A model generated the notes under the pieces. The model made no database searches and was not told the DNA's origin. It was given only the letters and a program-made list of their open reading frames with translations. The translations under genes were made by a program, and so were the position numbers. This document shows, piece after piece, positions 22,001-30,709 of a DNA stretch of 64,000 bases. Source of the DNA: Nansenia antarctica (lineage: Eukaryota; Chordata; Actinopteri; Argentiniformes; Microstomatidae); the NCBI GenBank assembly GCA_963989245.1, contig CAXDII010000649.1, positions 37,501-101,500 of the forward strand. The letters run 5' to 3'. The first letter of the stretch is position 1. Each line of letters begins with the position of its first letter.

Positions 22001-23122
22001 CCCATTATGTTTGATCTCGATGGGGACCACCGGGTATACGTGAACATCCCCATGCACACACAGTATTGACACCCTCGATGCCCCTACCAATGCCTCTGGT
22101 CGCACCAGGCGCTGGTGGATCATAGACTGTAGGCAGCCCGAATCCAGCAGCGCCTCGTGCGTACCCCGCTGCATCCTTACCCGGATACGGTACACCTCGC
22201 TCGGATCCGGGGGAGGGGTGACCTCGTCGGCGGTGCGGACAGCCCGGCCGACCTCCATAGCCGGGCAGTCCCGGCGGCGGTGGCCAGGCTGGCCGCACCG
22301 CCAGCACCCCTCCTCTGCCGCCTGTGGGGCTCTCTGTGGGGTGAAGGCCACGGCCGCGCCCCCCTGCGTTGCCTCCGACCACCCTCCCCGGGGAGCGGCC
22401 ATCGGCCTCTCACGCCGTGGAGCCGCCACGGGTCCGGTCCGAATGGCCAACCCCCCGTGGCGGCGGGGAGCTGGGACCGGGACCGCGGCGGTTCCCGCCG
22501 CCCCCCCGTCTGGAGAGGGCAGGTGGTTCTCGGCCAGCCCGATGGCGGTGGTGATGTTGGTGGGCCGGTGGTAGGCTACCCAGGCCGCGGTCCGCGCCGG
22601 TAGGCCCGTCACGAACCTCTCCAGGGCGACCTGCTCCACCAGCTCCGCCGTCGTTCTCTCCTCGGGCTGCAACCACCGCCGCGCCATGTCCATCACCTGC
22701 TGGGCGTACAGGAACGGCCTCCCGCCGGGCTCCAGGGTCAGGGCACGGAGCCGGCGCCGGTGTTCTTCCGGGCTCAGCCCGAGCCGGTCCCGGATGGCCC
22801 GGACCACTGTCGGGTAGTCGGCCTGGCTGGCCGCCGGGAGACCCGCCAGCGCGAGCTGCGCCTCCCCGATCAGCAGGGGCCGGAGCTGGTGGGCCCACTC
22901 GTCTTCTGGCCACCGCTGTCTCCGGGCCACCTGCTCGAATGTCTCTATATATGCCTCTGGGTCGTCCCCCTCCGTCATCCGCAGCATCCGGACTCGGGTC
23001 CCCCCTGGCACGCCGTAGTCCCCGTACCCCTCCCGGTCGCGGATGATGGACCGGAGGTCCGCCCGGTCCTCGGCCTGGACGCGGGCCATGTCCATCAGGG
23101 CGTCGTGGCTGGCCCGTGCCAT
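19010..23122 (-). CDS. Gag-Pol polyprotein with integrase ahead of reverse transcriptase (Gmr1 order)
   Basis: A single 1,370-residue frame. Approximate order: SCAN-like capsid domain (30-205, with RMTEGDDPEAYIETFEQVAR); CCHC zinc knuckle CWRCGQPGHRRRDC (~275); aspartic protease LLDSGC (~325); integrase zinc finger (~530-570) and catalytic core with MDIIGP (~604), LTDQGTNF (~664) and CERFNRT (~697); GPF chromatin-related motif (~830); RT with AAYLDDIVIYSD (~1102); RNase H with TDASDRGLGA (~1225) and the YSDHAPLQW block. In ordinary Gypsy elements integrase follows RNase H. This order, together with the SCAN-like Gag, is characteristic of Gmr1-like elements first described in cod. No stop or frameshift interrupts the frame. 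Confidence 0.93.
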   Translation of the reverse strand: MARASHDALMDMARVQAEDRADLRSIIRDREGYGDYGVPGGTRVRMLRMTEGDDPEAYIETFEQVARRQRWPEDEWAHQLRPLLIGEAQLALAGLPAASQADYPTVVRAIRDRLGLSPEEHRRRLRALTLEPGGRPFLYAQQVMDMARRWLQPEERTTAELVEQVALERFVTGLPARTAAWVAYHRPTNITTAIGLAENHLPSPDGGAAGTAAVPVPAPRRHGGLAIRTGPVAAPRRERPMAAPRGGWSEATQGGAAVAFTPQRAPQAAEEGCWRCGQPGHRRRDCPAMEVGRAVRTADEVTPPPDPSEVYRIRVRMQRGTHEALLDSGCLQSMIHQRLVRPEALVGASRVSILCVHGDVHVYPVVPIEIKHNGREYRVKAAVSPSLMHPLILGLDWAGFPRAVAGTTGVHARRAGTRGAGAVLCADAGAADADEGQEEAGAEAPPPEVPLPVFPPVGDFPLEQSRDATLRSAYDQVMVIDGARVRPDAALAPPYFTLVRDRLYRVSRDTRREEDVTQLLVPRGRREAIFQAAHYNPMAGHLGYDKTLSRIMDRFYWPGIRAEVRRWCAACRECQLANPPAVPRAPLYPLPLVEAPFDRIGMDIIGPLERCAQGYRFVLVLIDYATRYPEAIPLRSISAKSVAQALFQVISRVGIPKEILTDQGTNFMSRTLKELYGLLNIKAVRTSVYHPASDGLCERFNRTLKSMIRKFVHEDSQNWHQWLAPLLFAVREVPQASTGFSPFELLYGRKPRGVLDLIKESWEEGSSDSKNEIQYVLDLRAKLHTLGVISREHLHQAQERQKRLYDRGSKLRIFAPGDRVLVLLPTSSLKLLAKWQGPFTVTRRVGEVDYEVVRSDRGDSTQIYHVNLLKKWTEAIPVALATLLPERDEFGPEVPKSKIGTPAHLGDHLSAAQRADVAELQRRFADVFSPLPGRTTLIEHHIETPPGVTVRTRPYRLPAHKRDVVSRELEAMLELGVVEESHSDWCSPIVLVTKRDGAVRFCVDYRRVNAVSKFDAYPMPRVDELLDRLGAAKFYTTLDCTKGYWQIPLSPGSREKTAFSTPRGLYQFTALPFGLFGAPATFQRLMDRILRPHSAYAAAYLDDIVIYSDTWPQHMQRVAAVLQSLGRAGLTANPAKCVIGRGEIRFLGYILGGGEVRPQVDKTAAVAAAPQPRTRKEVRRFLGLAGYYRQFVPGFAELASPLTDLTRKGAPDPVQWSEPCQVAFEGIKAALCGKTVLHAPDFNIPFSLQTDASDRGLGAVLTQQVEGADRPVLYLSRKLSEREGRYSTVEKECLAIRWAVGALRYYLLGRAFTLYSDHAPLQWLHRMKDSNARITRWYLALQPFNFAVVHRPGTQMVVADFLSRDGGGGE

Positions 23123-23227
23123 TGTTGCTCCTGCAGCTGTGCCAGGTGGGCGAGCACATGTCCCAGGGGCGACTCCATGCCCCCGCCTGTCTGTTCTCTG
23201 GTGTTTTCGGGTCCGCCTCTCCTCTGT

Positions 23228-23245
23228 GCCTCACGTCGGGCGCCA
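23228..23245 (-). promoter_or_regulatory. Primer binding site of the Gmr1-type element (tRNA-Lys-like)
   Basis: One base inside the 5' LTR, the coding strand reads TGGCGCCCGACGTGAGGC. Its complement ends in GGGCGCCA and matches the 3' end of vertebrate tRNA-Lys(CUU) with about two mismatches, judged from memory of the tRNA sequence. Confidence 0.65.
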
Positions 23246-23246
23246 C

Positions 23247-23691
23247 TGTAACACGTTCGGGCACAGAGGGAGACAGACAATAGGCTGGGTAGTTTTTACA
23301 AGCGGGTTTTTATTACGGGAACAGCCGTTCTGGAGTTTCAGTCAGGTTGAGCCTTGCTCAAGCGAGAACGTCTCTGCCCGCTTCTCAGCCCGACCCTTTC
23401 GGTCGCGGCTCCCCGGCAGCGCTCGTCCGTCCCTCGCTCCCTGACACTCCGCTGCTTCCCCGTTCTGGTATCCCCGCTTCTGGTACCCTCGTTCTGGTAT
23501 ACTGCTTTGGTTTGTTACTCCGTCCTCGGGCTCCTCAGTCCGACTACCACCTCTGGGGAACAAAGCCACACGTTAAGAGCGCGCGTTGATGAGGATCCGA
23601 TTGGCATCAGCCGATGCCAATCGGACCCTCATCCCTTCACCAACTGTCCTATAGCTCCCCCTGCCGGTCGGAACGCGTCATGTTCCCCACA
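23247..23691 (-). repeat. 5' LTR of the Gmr1-type element
   Basis: 445 bp, direct repeat of 18521-18965, adjacent to the primer binding site and flanked by the CCGAT duplication. Confidence 0.93.
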
Positions 23692-23696
23692 CCGAT

Positions 23697-25047
23697 AAAG
23701 ACACGTGCGCTCCAGGAGGAGATTACGAATCTCCTAACAAAGGGCGCAGTGACATTGGTTCCGAGGGACCAGTGGGACATGAGATGGTATTCCCCGTATT
23801 TCCTTGTCCCAAAGAATTCGGGAGTCATGAGACCCATACTAGATTTCAGGGTCCTCAACGAGAGAGTGGCGAAACGCCCCTTTCGTAGATACCTGTGGGT
23901 CGCGTATTTCGTGTGCCAATCACAGAGTGGCACAGGAAATTCCTACGTTTTGCTTTCCAAGGGAAGGTTACGAGTACACGCGCCTGCCCTTCGGGTGCAC
24001 GCTTGCTCCTCGTTTTTTCTCCAAATGCGTGCAGACAGCACTCGAACCACTGAGGCGAAACGAGATACGCATATTAGCATATCTCGACGACCTACTGGTC
24101 TTGGCCCAATGCCCAAATCGAGCCATTCGGGACGCAACCTCACTGGTGCAGCACCTCACTCAGCTGGGGTTAGCTGTAAACTGGACAGAGAGTGCTCGGT
24201 GGCCGGCTCAACAGTTTTCCTATCTAGGCATTCAGTTGGATACTGCCGAGATGAGGGCCAGTTTATCGGCACCATAGAGAGCGACACTGACGTCAGCTCT
24301 CCGGGTGTGTCGAGTGACAAATACAATCACCGCTCTGTCAAGGATGTCCTTACTAGGACTGATGTCTGCAGCCCATGTAGTGGTCCCCTTAGGCCTGTTA
24401 CACATGCGCAGACTGCAGAGGCGGTTCGCACGACTGCGACGGGTTCCAGTGAGACGCCGTCGCAAGTTGATTGTAATACAGAGATCGGTCAAAACCGACC
24501 TGAGCTACTGGAGAGACCCGCGCGTCATCGCGCGCGGAGTCGCCTGAGTTCGCTGAAAGCTCTCCACATTCCAGGTCTGCTCAACGAAGGAGCAGATCTG
24601 TTATCACAGGGAGGCCCGAGGGACGACGACTGGAGGTTAGCACCCTCCATTGTGTCGCTGATTTGGGCACGGTTCGGGCAAGCAGAAGTGGTTCTGTTTG
24701 CGTCACGGACGAATGCGCAGTGTCGCCTTTGGTTCTCCCTGCGCGAACAGGACAACCCGCCATTGGGAGTCGATACATTCGCACACCACCCATGGCCGAG
24801 GGTCTTGTTATACGCGTTCCCACCCCTGACATCTATCCTCCCACTGTTGGCACGAGTGAGGTCAGAGAGGCTAGAGTTAATTCTTGTAGCCCCGGACCGT
24901 CCCGGAGCCCCGTGGTTTCCGGAACTGATGGAGATGTTGGTAGAGGGCCCATGGCCCATACCTCATCGACAAGATGCACTCTCTCAAGCCGGAGGCTTGG
25001 TGAAGGGGCCGCCTATGAGGGGGGGCCCCTCATGGCCTGGTTACTGA
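23697..25047 (+). pseudogene. DIRS reverse transcriptase / RNase H (broken)
   Basis: From 23697 the frame reads TRALQEEITNLLTKGAVTLV, then SPYFLVPKNSGVMRPILDF, the RT fingers of a DIRS protein. A deletion then removes part of the palm, and the frame shifts at about 23925 to the one that carries YTRLPFGCTLAPRFFSKC and the catalytic AYLDDLLVL (to 24277). RNase H-like sequence follows in a third frame (24305-24547, with LLHMRRLQRRFARLR and YWRDPRV) and returns to the first frame (ALKALHIPGLLNEGADLLS). The LTR of the inserted Gmr1 supplies the first residues of the open frame at 23614, which are not DIRS. At least three frameshifts make it a pseudogene. Confidence 0.8.
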
Positions 25048-25053
25048 GAGGGA

Positions 25054-26060
25054 TTGTTAGAACGCAGGGGTCTGACAGACGCGGTCATTCAGACCATTCA
25101 GAGTGCGCGCGCGCAATCCACTGCAAAGGGATATGCGGCGCGCTGGCGAGTTTTACACAGTAGTGTGAGGGACAGGACGTTGACCCTGTCTGTTGTCGGG
25201 TCGAAACGTTCTTGTGCTTCTGACAGTCGCTGTTGACAAGGGATTGGCGGCGGGAACTATTAAAGTTTACGCGGCTGCCATCTCAGCTTGTCATGAGGGT
25301 TTTGCGACAACGACACTGGTTTTTCAGTCATTCGCTGGTTAAGCGTTTTTGACTGGAGTGTGTAGGCTTAGACGCCCTCATAGGACTCTAATGCCAAAAT
25401 GGGACCTGTCGATTGTGCTAGAGGCGCTGTGCGTGCCCCCATTCGAACCCATTGTCACTGTGTCGTTGCGTTTTATTGTCTCTCAAGACGAGTCTACTCC
25501 TCGCCTTGACTACGGCTGAGCGAGTGAGTGATTTGTGCGCTCTCTCGTCACGGGCAGATTGTTTGATCATATCTGATGACGAAACAAAAGCTGTATTACG
25601 CCCTAACCCGGCTTTTATCCCTACGGTTAATCGTGGGTTTAGGGTTCAGAGCTGTGCTCTGAGCGCCTTTTTTCCTCCTCCTCACGACGGAGAGAGGGAG
25701 AGGCGTTTTACATTGTATTGTCCGGTGCGCGCGTTGGCACAATATGTGAAGCGCGAGGCAGGACTGAGATCTTCTCCCCGGCTTCTGATCTGCTATGGCG
25801 GACAGAAAGCCGGGACACCACTCTCGAAGCAGAGGCTGTCCCTTTGGATTTGCGCATACGAATCGAAGAGGCAGCCCGTGCCGACTGGCATTCGGGCTCA
25901 TTCCACCAGGGGCATGGCCGCATCAGTGGCCATTCTCAGGGGAGTGGGAGTGGAGGAGATATGTGTGGCGGCGTCTTGGTCGTCGCCATCACTTTTTATA
26001 CGGTGTTACTTGAAGATATTTCTTCCTCATCCTTTTCTCATTCTGTCCTCAGTTTTGCTG
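25054..26060 (+). pseudogene. DIRS tyrosine recombinase (broken)
   Basis: The N-terminal part is at 25054-25236 (GLTDAVIQTIQSARAQSTAK, then GYAARWRVLHSSV). The catalytic part is at 25452-26060, with TTAERVSDLCALS holding the first Arg, the HSTRGMAASVAIL box (H..R), and ASWSSPSLFIRCYL with the nucleophilic Tyr. These are the residues of the tyrosine recombinase that replaces integrase in DIRS elements. The two halves lie in different frames with about 200 bases of degraded sequence between them. Confidence 0.8.
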
Positions 26061-26625
26061 ATGACTGATGTAGTGGGGAAGGCACTTGGATTACCCTGGT
26101 CATGGGATTCTATTCAAGTGCTGTCAGGATGAATACGGATGTGCCTGGGGAAGGGACCCTCCTCCAGGACATGTTCCGTTAGATCAACAACCCTACGTGC
26201 TCACGTAAGGGTTAGGTCAGTGATATTCTTCCTCAATCCTTTCTCATTCTGTCCTCAGTTTGCTGATGACTGAGGTTGTGGGAAGGGCACTTGGATTACC
26301 CTGGTCATGGGGATTCTATTCAAGTGCTGTCAGGATGAATACGGATGTGCCTGGGGAGGGGACCCTCCTCCAGGACATGTCTGTTAGATCAACAACCCAA
26401 CGTAAGGGTTGGGTAAGTGATATTTCTTCCTCATCCTTTTCTCATTCTGTCCTCAGTTTGCTGAGGACTGATGTAGTGGGGATGGCACTTGGATTACCCT
26501 GGTTGGGGATGCTATTCAAGTGCTGTCAGGATGATTACGGATGTGCCTGGGGAGGGGACCCTCCTCCAGGACATGTTCCGTTAGATCTACAACCCTGCGT
26601 GCTCACGTAAGGGCTAGATCAGTGG
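26010..26625. repeat. Three tandem ~200-bp repeats in the DIRS 3' region
   Basis: Units start near 26018, 26221 and 26420 with TCTTCCTCATCCTTTTCTCA and end near AACAACCC...ACGTAAGGG. They differ by small indels. The first overlaps the end of the recombinase frame. Confidence 0.9.
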
Positions 26626-26810
26626 AGCAGACTCTGTGTGGGTTGGGCCAACTTTTTAAGGTTGTCTTGAACCAACATCAGTGGTCAGCTCCGGGTGCCG
26701 CTGAGATTGTTTTCGGATTAATAGTCTCAGTGGGGGTACATTTGGCCTCGCTCGCTCCGCCTAAACCAATAGGAGCAGAGCTCCCCTATGGGGCGGAGCT
26801 CCACGATATA

Positions 26811-26865
26811 GAACGATAGTTATGGAGATAGACTCCAGTTCTATGAGTGGAGCGGAGCCCCATAG
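26811..26865. repeat. 55-bp inverted repeat, left arm (DIRS terminus)
   Basis: Perfect reverse complement of 27034-27088 by eye, from GAACGATAGTTATGGAGATA to GGAGCGGAGCCCCATAG. Confidence 0.9.
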
Positions 26866-27033
26866 GGCTGCTGGCCCACTTCGACTCGTTCAAACCCGGC
26901 TGTTTTGTATGTTTGGGAGAATGATGGAGCGAAGTACGCCCCTTTATATAGCACCCCAGGCGGGCGCAGGCATTGAAAAATTCAGTCATTGGCTACTTTA
27001 GGTAGCGGGTAAACCAATAGGAGCAGAGCTCCC

Positions 27034-27088
27034 CTATGGGGCTCCGCTCCACTCATAGAACTGGAGTCTATCTCCATAACTATCGTTC
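27034..27088. repeat. 55-bp inverted repeat, right arm at the H4 promoter boundary
   Basis: Right arm of the DIRS terminal fold-back. The histone H4 upstream sequence begins immediately after it, at 27089. Confidence 0.9.
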
Positions 27089-27496
<408 letters not shown>

Positions 27497-27534
27497 ACTA
27501 TTCGGAAACTCAACCACCCCCTACAAAAAACAAC

Positions 27535-27550
27535 GGCTCTTTTAAGAGCC
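27535..27550 (+). terminator. Histone mRNA 3' stem-loop (H4)
   Basis: GGCTCTTTTAAGAGCC, a perfect 6-bp stem with a 4-base loop followed by ACCC. It is recognised by SLBP for 3' processing without polyadenylation. Confidence 0.97.
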
Positions 27551-28040
27551 ACCCATCTCCACACAAGAGAGTTGATTCCATTATTATAACACATTTTGTC
27601 AGGCCTGTACATTCAACGGGTTTAGCTGTCATGAATAAAAACATACGTTGCCAAATCAATGTCAACGCAAGTAAATGCGTAGTCTTGGCATTCCACATGT
27701 GCACCCTAGAAAGAAAATGGTTATTATGCATTATTACGCACACAACACAGTGCAGCCCCTTTTTCTATTGCGCATCTAGTGATAATAATAATAATGCATG
27801 CCCTTGTCGTACCATCCCAAAAGGACAATTCCTGGTAGTAATCGCTAGGCTGGTTGGGAGTTTGGGGGACTTGGTGTTCTATGTATATCATTCTCAATCT
27901 TCCTCTTGACGTTTTCATGTTCATATCGCCATCGGAAACAAGGCAACCCGACAGCCGAGTGAAAAAGTAAGGAAGGGGTGGGGGGAGGAGCCCGCGCGTG
28001 CGCAGATAATGTATTTACCCGCGAGGCAGACTAGAGCTTT
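27551..28040. other. Spacer between H4 and H2B
   Basis: No gene recognised. A short (AAT)n lies at 27780-27795; 27985-28010 is GC-rich just upstream of the H2B promoter. Confidence 0.6.
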
Positions 28041-28065
28041 GGAAGTGGATGTCAGCAGCCGCCTA

Positions 28066-28091
28066 ATTTGCATAGCCCCACCTTTATATTA
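28066..28091 (+). promoter_or_regulatory. H2B promoter: octamer and TATA box
   Basis: ATTTGCAT (28066-28073) is the Oct-1 octamer that characterises H2B promoters. TTATATTA (28084-28091) is a TATA-like box at the expected distance. The ATG is 59 bases further on. Confidence 0.85.
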
Positions 28092-28149
28092 AGGGTGTGC
28101 GTTTGCCGCCTCTTCATTCGTTTCTGAGAAGTAACGAGCCACTATCAAC

Positions 28150-28524
28150 ATGCCAGAACCTGCGAAGCCAGCGCCCAAGAAGGGCTCTAAGAAAGCCGTC
28201 ACCAAGACAGCCACCAAAACTGGCAAGAAGCGCAGAAAGTCCAGGAAGGAGAGCTACGCAATCTACGTGTACAAGGTCCTGAAGCAGGTCCACCCCGACA
28301 CCGGCATCTCCTCCAAGGCCATGGGAATCATGAATTCCTTCGTCAACGACATCTTCGAGCGCATCGCCGGCGAGTCCTCTCGCCTAGCCCACTACAACAA
28401 GCGTTCTACCATCACCTCCAGGGAGATCCAGACCGCTGTTCGTCTGCTGCTCCCCGGTGAGCTGGCCAAGCACGCCGTGTCCGAGGGCACCAAGGCCGTA
28501 ACCAAATACACCAGCTCCAAGTAA
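28150..28524 (+). CDS. Histone H2B
   Basis: A 124-codon complete H2B. It has a basic tail MPEPAKPAPKKGSKK, the RKESYAIYVYKVLKQVHPDT start of the fold, and the C terminus EGTKAVTKYTSSK with the ubiquitinated lysine near the end. It dimerises with H2A. The upstream octamer and the downstream stem-loop mark it as an S-phase gene. No disruption is seen. The nearest surviving H2A partner copies in the window are damaged. Confidence 0.98.
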   Translation: MPEPAKPAPKKGSKKAVTKTATKTGKKRRKSRKESYAIYVYKVLKQVHPDTGISSKAMGIMNSFVNDIFERIAGESSRLAHYNKRSTITSREIQTAVRLLLPGELAKHAVSEGTKAVTKYTSSK

Positions 28525-28556
28525 ACAGATTTTCGTCTGTACTGCTTACCCCAAAA

Positions 28557-28572
28557 GGCTCTTTTAAGAGCC
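28557..28572 (+). terminator. Histone mRNA 3' stem-loop (H2B)
   Basis: GGCTCTTTTAAGAGCC followed by ACCC, 32 bases after the H2B stop. Confidence 0.97.
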
Positions 28573-28689
28573 ACCCACCCTATCAAAAAAAGAAAGCAAT
28601 TCCATAGTGAGATGACCTCGCGTGCTACAAATCAGTCGAATGTATATGCTGTACTGATTGTGTGTATTGTAACAAGTAAGTAAAATTAT

Positions 28690-28760
28690 ACAGTATTTAT
28701 ACAGCACCTTTCCCAGACCAAGGGTCTCAAAGTGCTTTACATAACAAGGAAGAAAACACA
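28690..28760. mobile_element. LINE/SINE 3' tail fragment
   Basis: AGTATTTATACAGCACCTTT then CTCAAAGTGCTTTACATAAC is a fish LINE/SINE tail. Nothing else is recognised up to 29090. Confidence 0.45.
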
Positions 28761-29094
28761 AATAAAACATAGTAATACAGGAGTGAAAGCCACAGCAGGT
28801 TAAAACAGGCAGAAAGTATACATAACATAACAAGCATGTATAATGCATATGTATCAATTACTCGATGTTACAATTTTCAAAGACTCCAGTCCTTGAACGC
28901 GCAGGAGGTTTTGCGCGCCTTTTTTGTTCCTCACTTGTTTGTTGTTCACTAGTTGTCTAAAACGGTTTCCTCTATTAATATAATGGACAGGAGTGACTAC
29001 ACTGCATACATACGCATGGCCAATTTCTCGGGACAGGTGGATTTAAAATAAATAATAAAATATAATAATAGTTTAAACGGCGTTCACATGTGGA

Positions 29095-29141
29095 TCTACC
29101 ATCACCTCCAGGGAGAATCAGACCGCCTGCTACTGCTCCAC
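29095..29141 (+). pseudogene. Short H2B remnant
   Basis: TCTACCATCACCTCCAGGGA followed by GAATCAGACCGCCTGCTACTG matches the H2B segment at about 28406-28452 (STITSREIQTAV region) with small indels. About 45 bases, isolated. Confidence 0.7.
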
Positions 29142-29569
29142 AGTAGATGAATGTGTGTATCTTAAACGGCGAAGACAAATGTAGTCTTCTTGTACTTGAA
29201 TAGCATTAAGGTTGATGCAGGCTCACTAGTCAGCTACCTGGACAGAACCTCAAGAACCAATGATGTGAACGAGTTCGGTCATGCATGTCTTTGAATTGTA
29301 ATAATACCACTAGGTAGCGGGTTTTGTTTATGTAGTAGGGCTTTATATACAAAAATGAGTTATGAATAGATCTACAGGATTTAACGGTCCAGCCAGCCAT
29401 TTATACAGAATGCAATGATGAGGATAACAACTATCATCTATGATAAAGCGATAATCAAACACCGCCATGAACGAACTGCCCAGGTAGCGGGACACACCCA
29501 AGATGCAAACATGAATCAAATAAAAACAATTTGTGATATGGTAGAACATAGATTGTTATCTTTCCAACA

Positions 29570-29700
29570 TTAAGTATCATTCTCATTCTCAGCCCACCAA
29601 ATGCTCTCTGCAGGACAGTTAATGCAGACTGTAGCTCAGAAAGAGCCTGGTCAGTCGTGGGGGCAATAGCATACTGTACAACAGTGTCATAAGCATATAT
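29570..29700 (-). pseudogene. LINE reverse-transcriptase fragment
   Basis: The minus strand reads YAYDTVVQYAIAPTTDQ then LSELQSALTVLQRAFGGL, the region just after a YADD catalytic motif (here YAYD) in a fish LINE RT. The flanks 29140-29570 and 29700-30400 show no recognisable gene; 29340-29570 may be a degraded continuation. Confidence 0.55.
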
Positions 29701-30534
29701 ATTATTGTATTATTGGTGAATATTAATACGATTAATACGAGGCTCAAGGACAGCCAAGCAGCGGCAGAACCATTATATTATATTATATTATGTTACATTA
29801 CAAATGTGATGTAATCTAAACACCCCGGTCCACAAAGACCCACAAACACATGGAGAGAGGAGGCAGGCTGACTACGTCACCATCGATAAACAACACATAC
29901 ATAAGCACATTTAATTTATTGAATTTACTTATTACTATTATTATTTATTTATTTACAAACAAAGTTATGATTGCAATTTCAGCTAGTTACCAACTAGTTT
30001 AGTAGCCGAACATATTCATCATAAGGCTGCTGATGTCGCAATTGATTCCTCAGAGTCGACATGCAGCAACCATAGTCTATCTATGGCTTTCACCTGTCTT
30101 GTCTAGATTTAATAGGAGGGAGAGGGACACCATCTGAAAAATCACCTATAGGGACAAGCTCTCAGCCCCATCCCCGCGACTGTGTTTCACGACCACCAAA
30201 AGAGCTCATATTTATAACACCCCGCACCACATCGGGGGACCCTCAACCTTTGTACTCCCTTGCCAGACAACCTGGCTACCTGGACAACGAGTGCTGGTCG
30301 CAATCATATGCACGTTTAGCCACTTTAGGAGACAAATAACACAGGAAAAGCTGTGCGCACCGCTCCCTCCGACGGTGCAACGGTGGGGTTTTGATCGAGT
30401 CACAACAAAACTCACGAGGCCTTCGCGGCTCACATGACTTTATTCTAACCGGAGGCAAGTCTGCTCGCTGGCCCGTTTGCATTTGGACCTCAACTCGGCA
30501 CCACCTGACTTTTGGCCCGTTATTCGCGAGGAGA

Positions 30535-30541
30535 AAACACA
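30535..30541 (+). promoter_or_regulatory. Possible H1 box
   Basis: AAACACA is the H1-box motif of replication-dependent H1 promoters, found 169 bases upstream of the H1 ATG. No clear TATA box lies between. A short motif can occur by chance. Confidence 0.35.
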
Positions 30542-30709
30542 GGCGCCCAAGTATTTCGGCAGCTACGACTGCTGAGCAGGGATGGTTGAGTCTGCACGGT
30601 TCTCATGCCGCGTTTAAGGACAGCCCCCTGCTCCGGGTTGAGCTTCATTCTCACAGAGCAGCTTTGCAGACTAGTTGGTTTACCGGAACGAACGAGACTT
30701 TCTACAGAC

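Larger units (their letters stand above)
18521..23691 (-). mobile_element. Gmr1-type LTR retrotransposon (Ty3/Gypsy-related), full length
   Basis: Two 445-bp LTRs in direct repeat (18521-18965 and 23247-23691) start TGTAAC and end CCCCACA. They differ by eye only at one base near the start. The 5-bp target duplication CCGAT flanks both ends (18516-18520, 23692-23696). One uninterrupted 1,370-codon frame fills the interior. All of this indicates a recent and possibly competent insertion into the older DIRS element. It is markedly GC-rich compared with the surroundings. Confidence 0.95.
18250..27088 (+). mobile_element. DIRS-type retroelement, decayed and split by a Gmr1 insertion
   Basis: DIRS elements encode RT/RNase H and a tyrosine recombinase instead of an integrase, and have inverted terminal repeats. 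Here pieces run in plus orientation. RT N terminus is just before 18520 and resumes at 23697; the RT palm with AYLDDLLV lies at 23927-24277; RNase H with LHIPGLLNEGAD lies at about 24550-25050; the recombinase lies at 25060-26060. A tandem-repeat 3' region and a terminal fold-back ending at 27088 follow. Several deletions and frameshifts make it inactive. Confidence 0.8.

Noticed and set aside
22005..23444. Several 100-280-residue frames opposite or out of phase with the Gmr1 polyprotein
   Set aside because: They are shadows caused by GC-rich coding sequence; none has a domain.
23614..23696. Start of the long frame at 23614 as the DIRS protein start
   Set aside because: The first ~27 codons lie in the Gmr1 LTR; DIRS sequence begins only after the CCGAT duplication.
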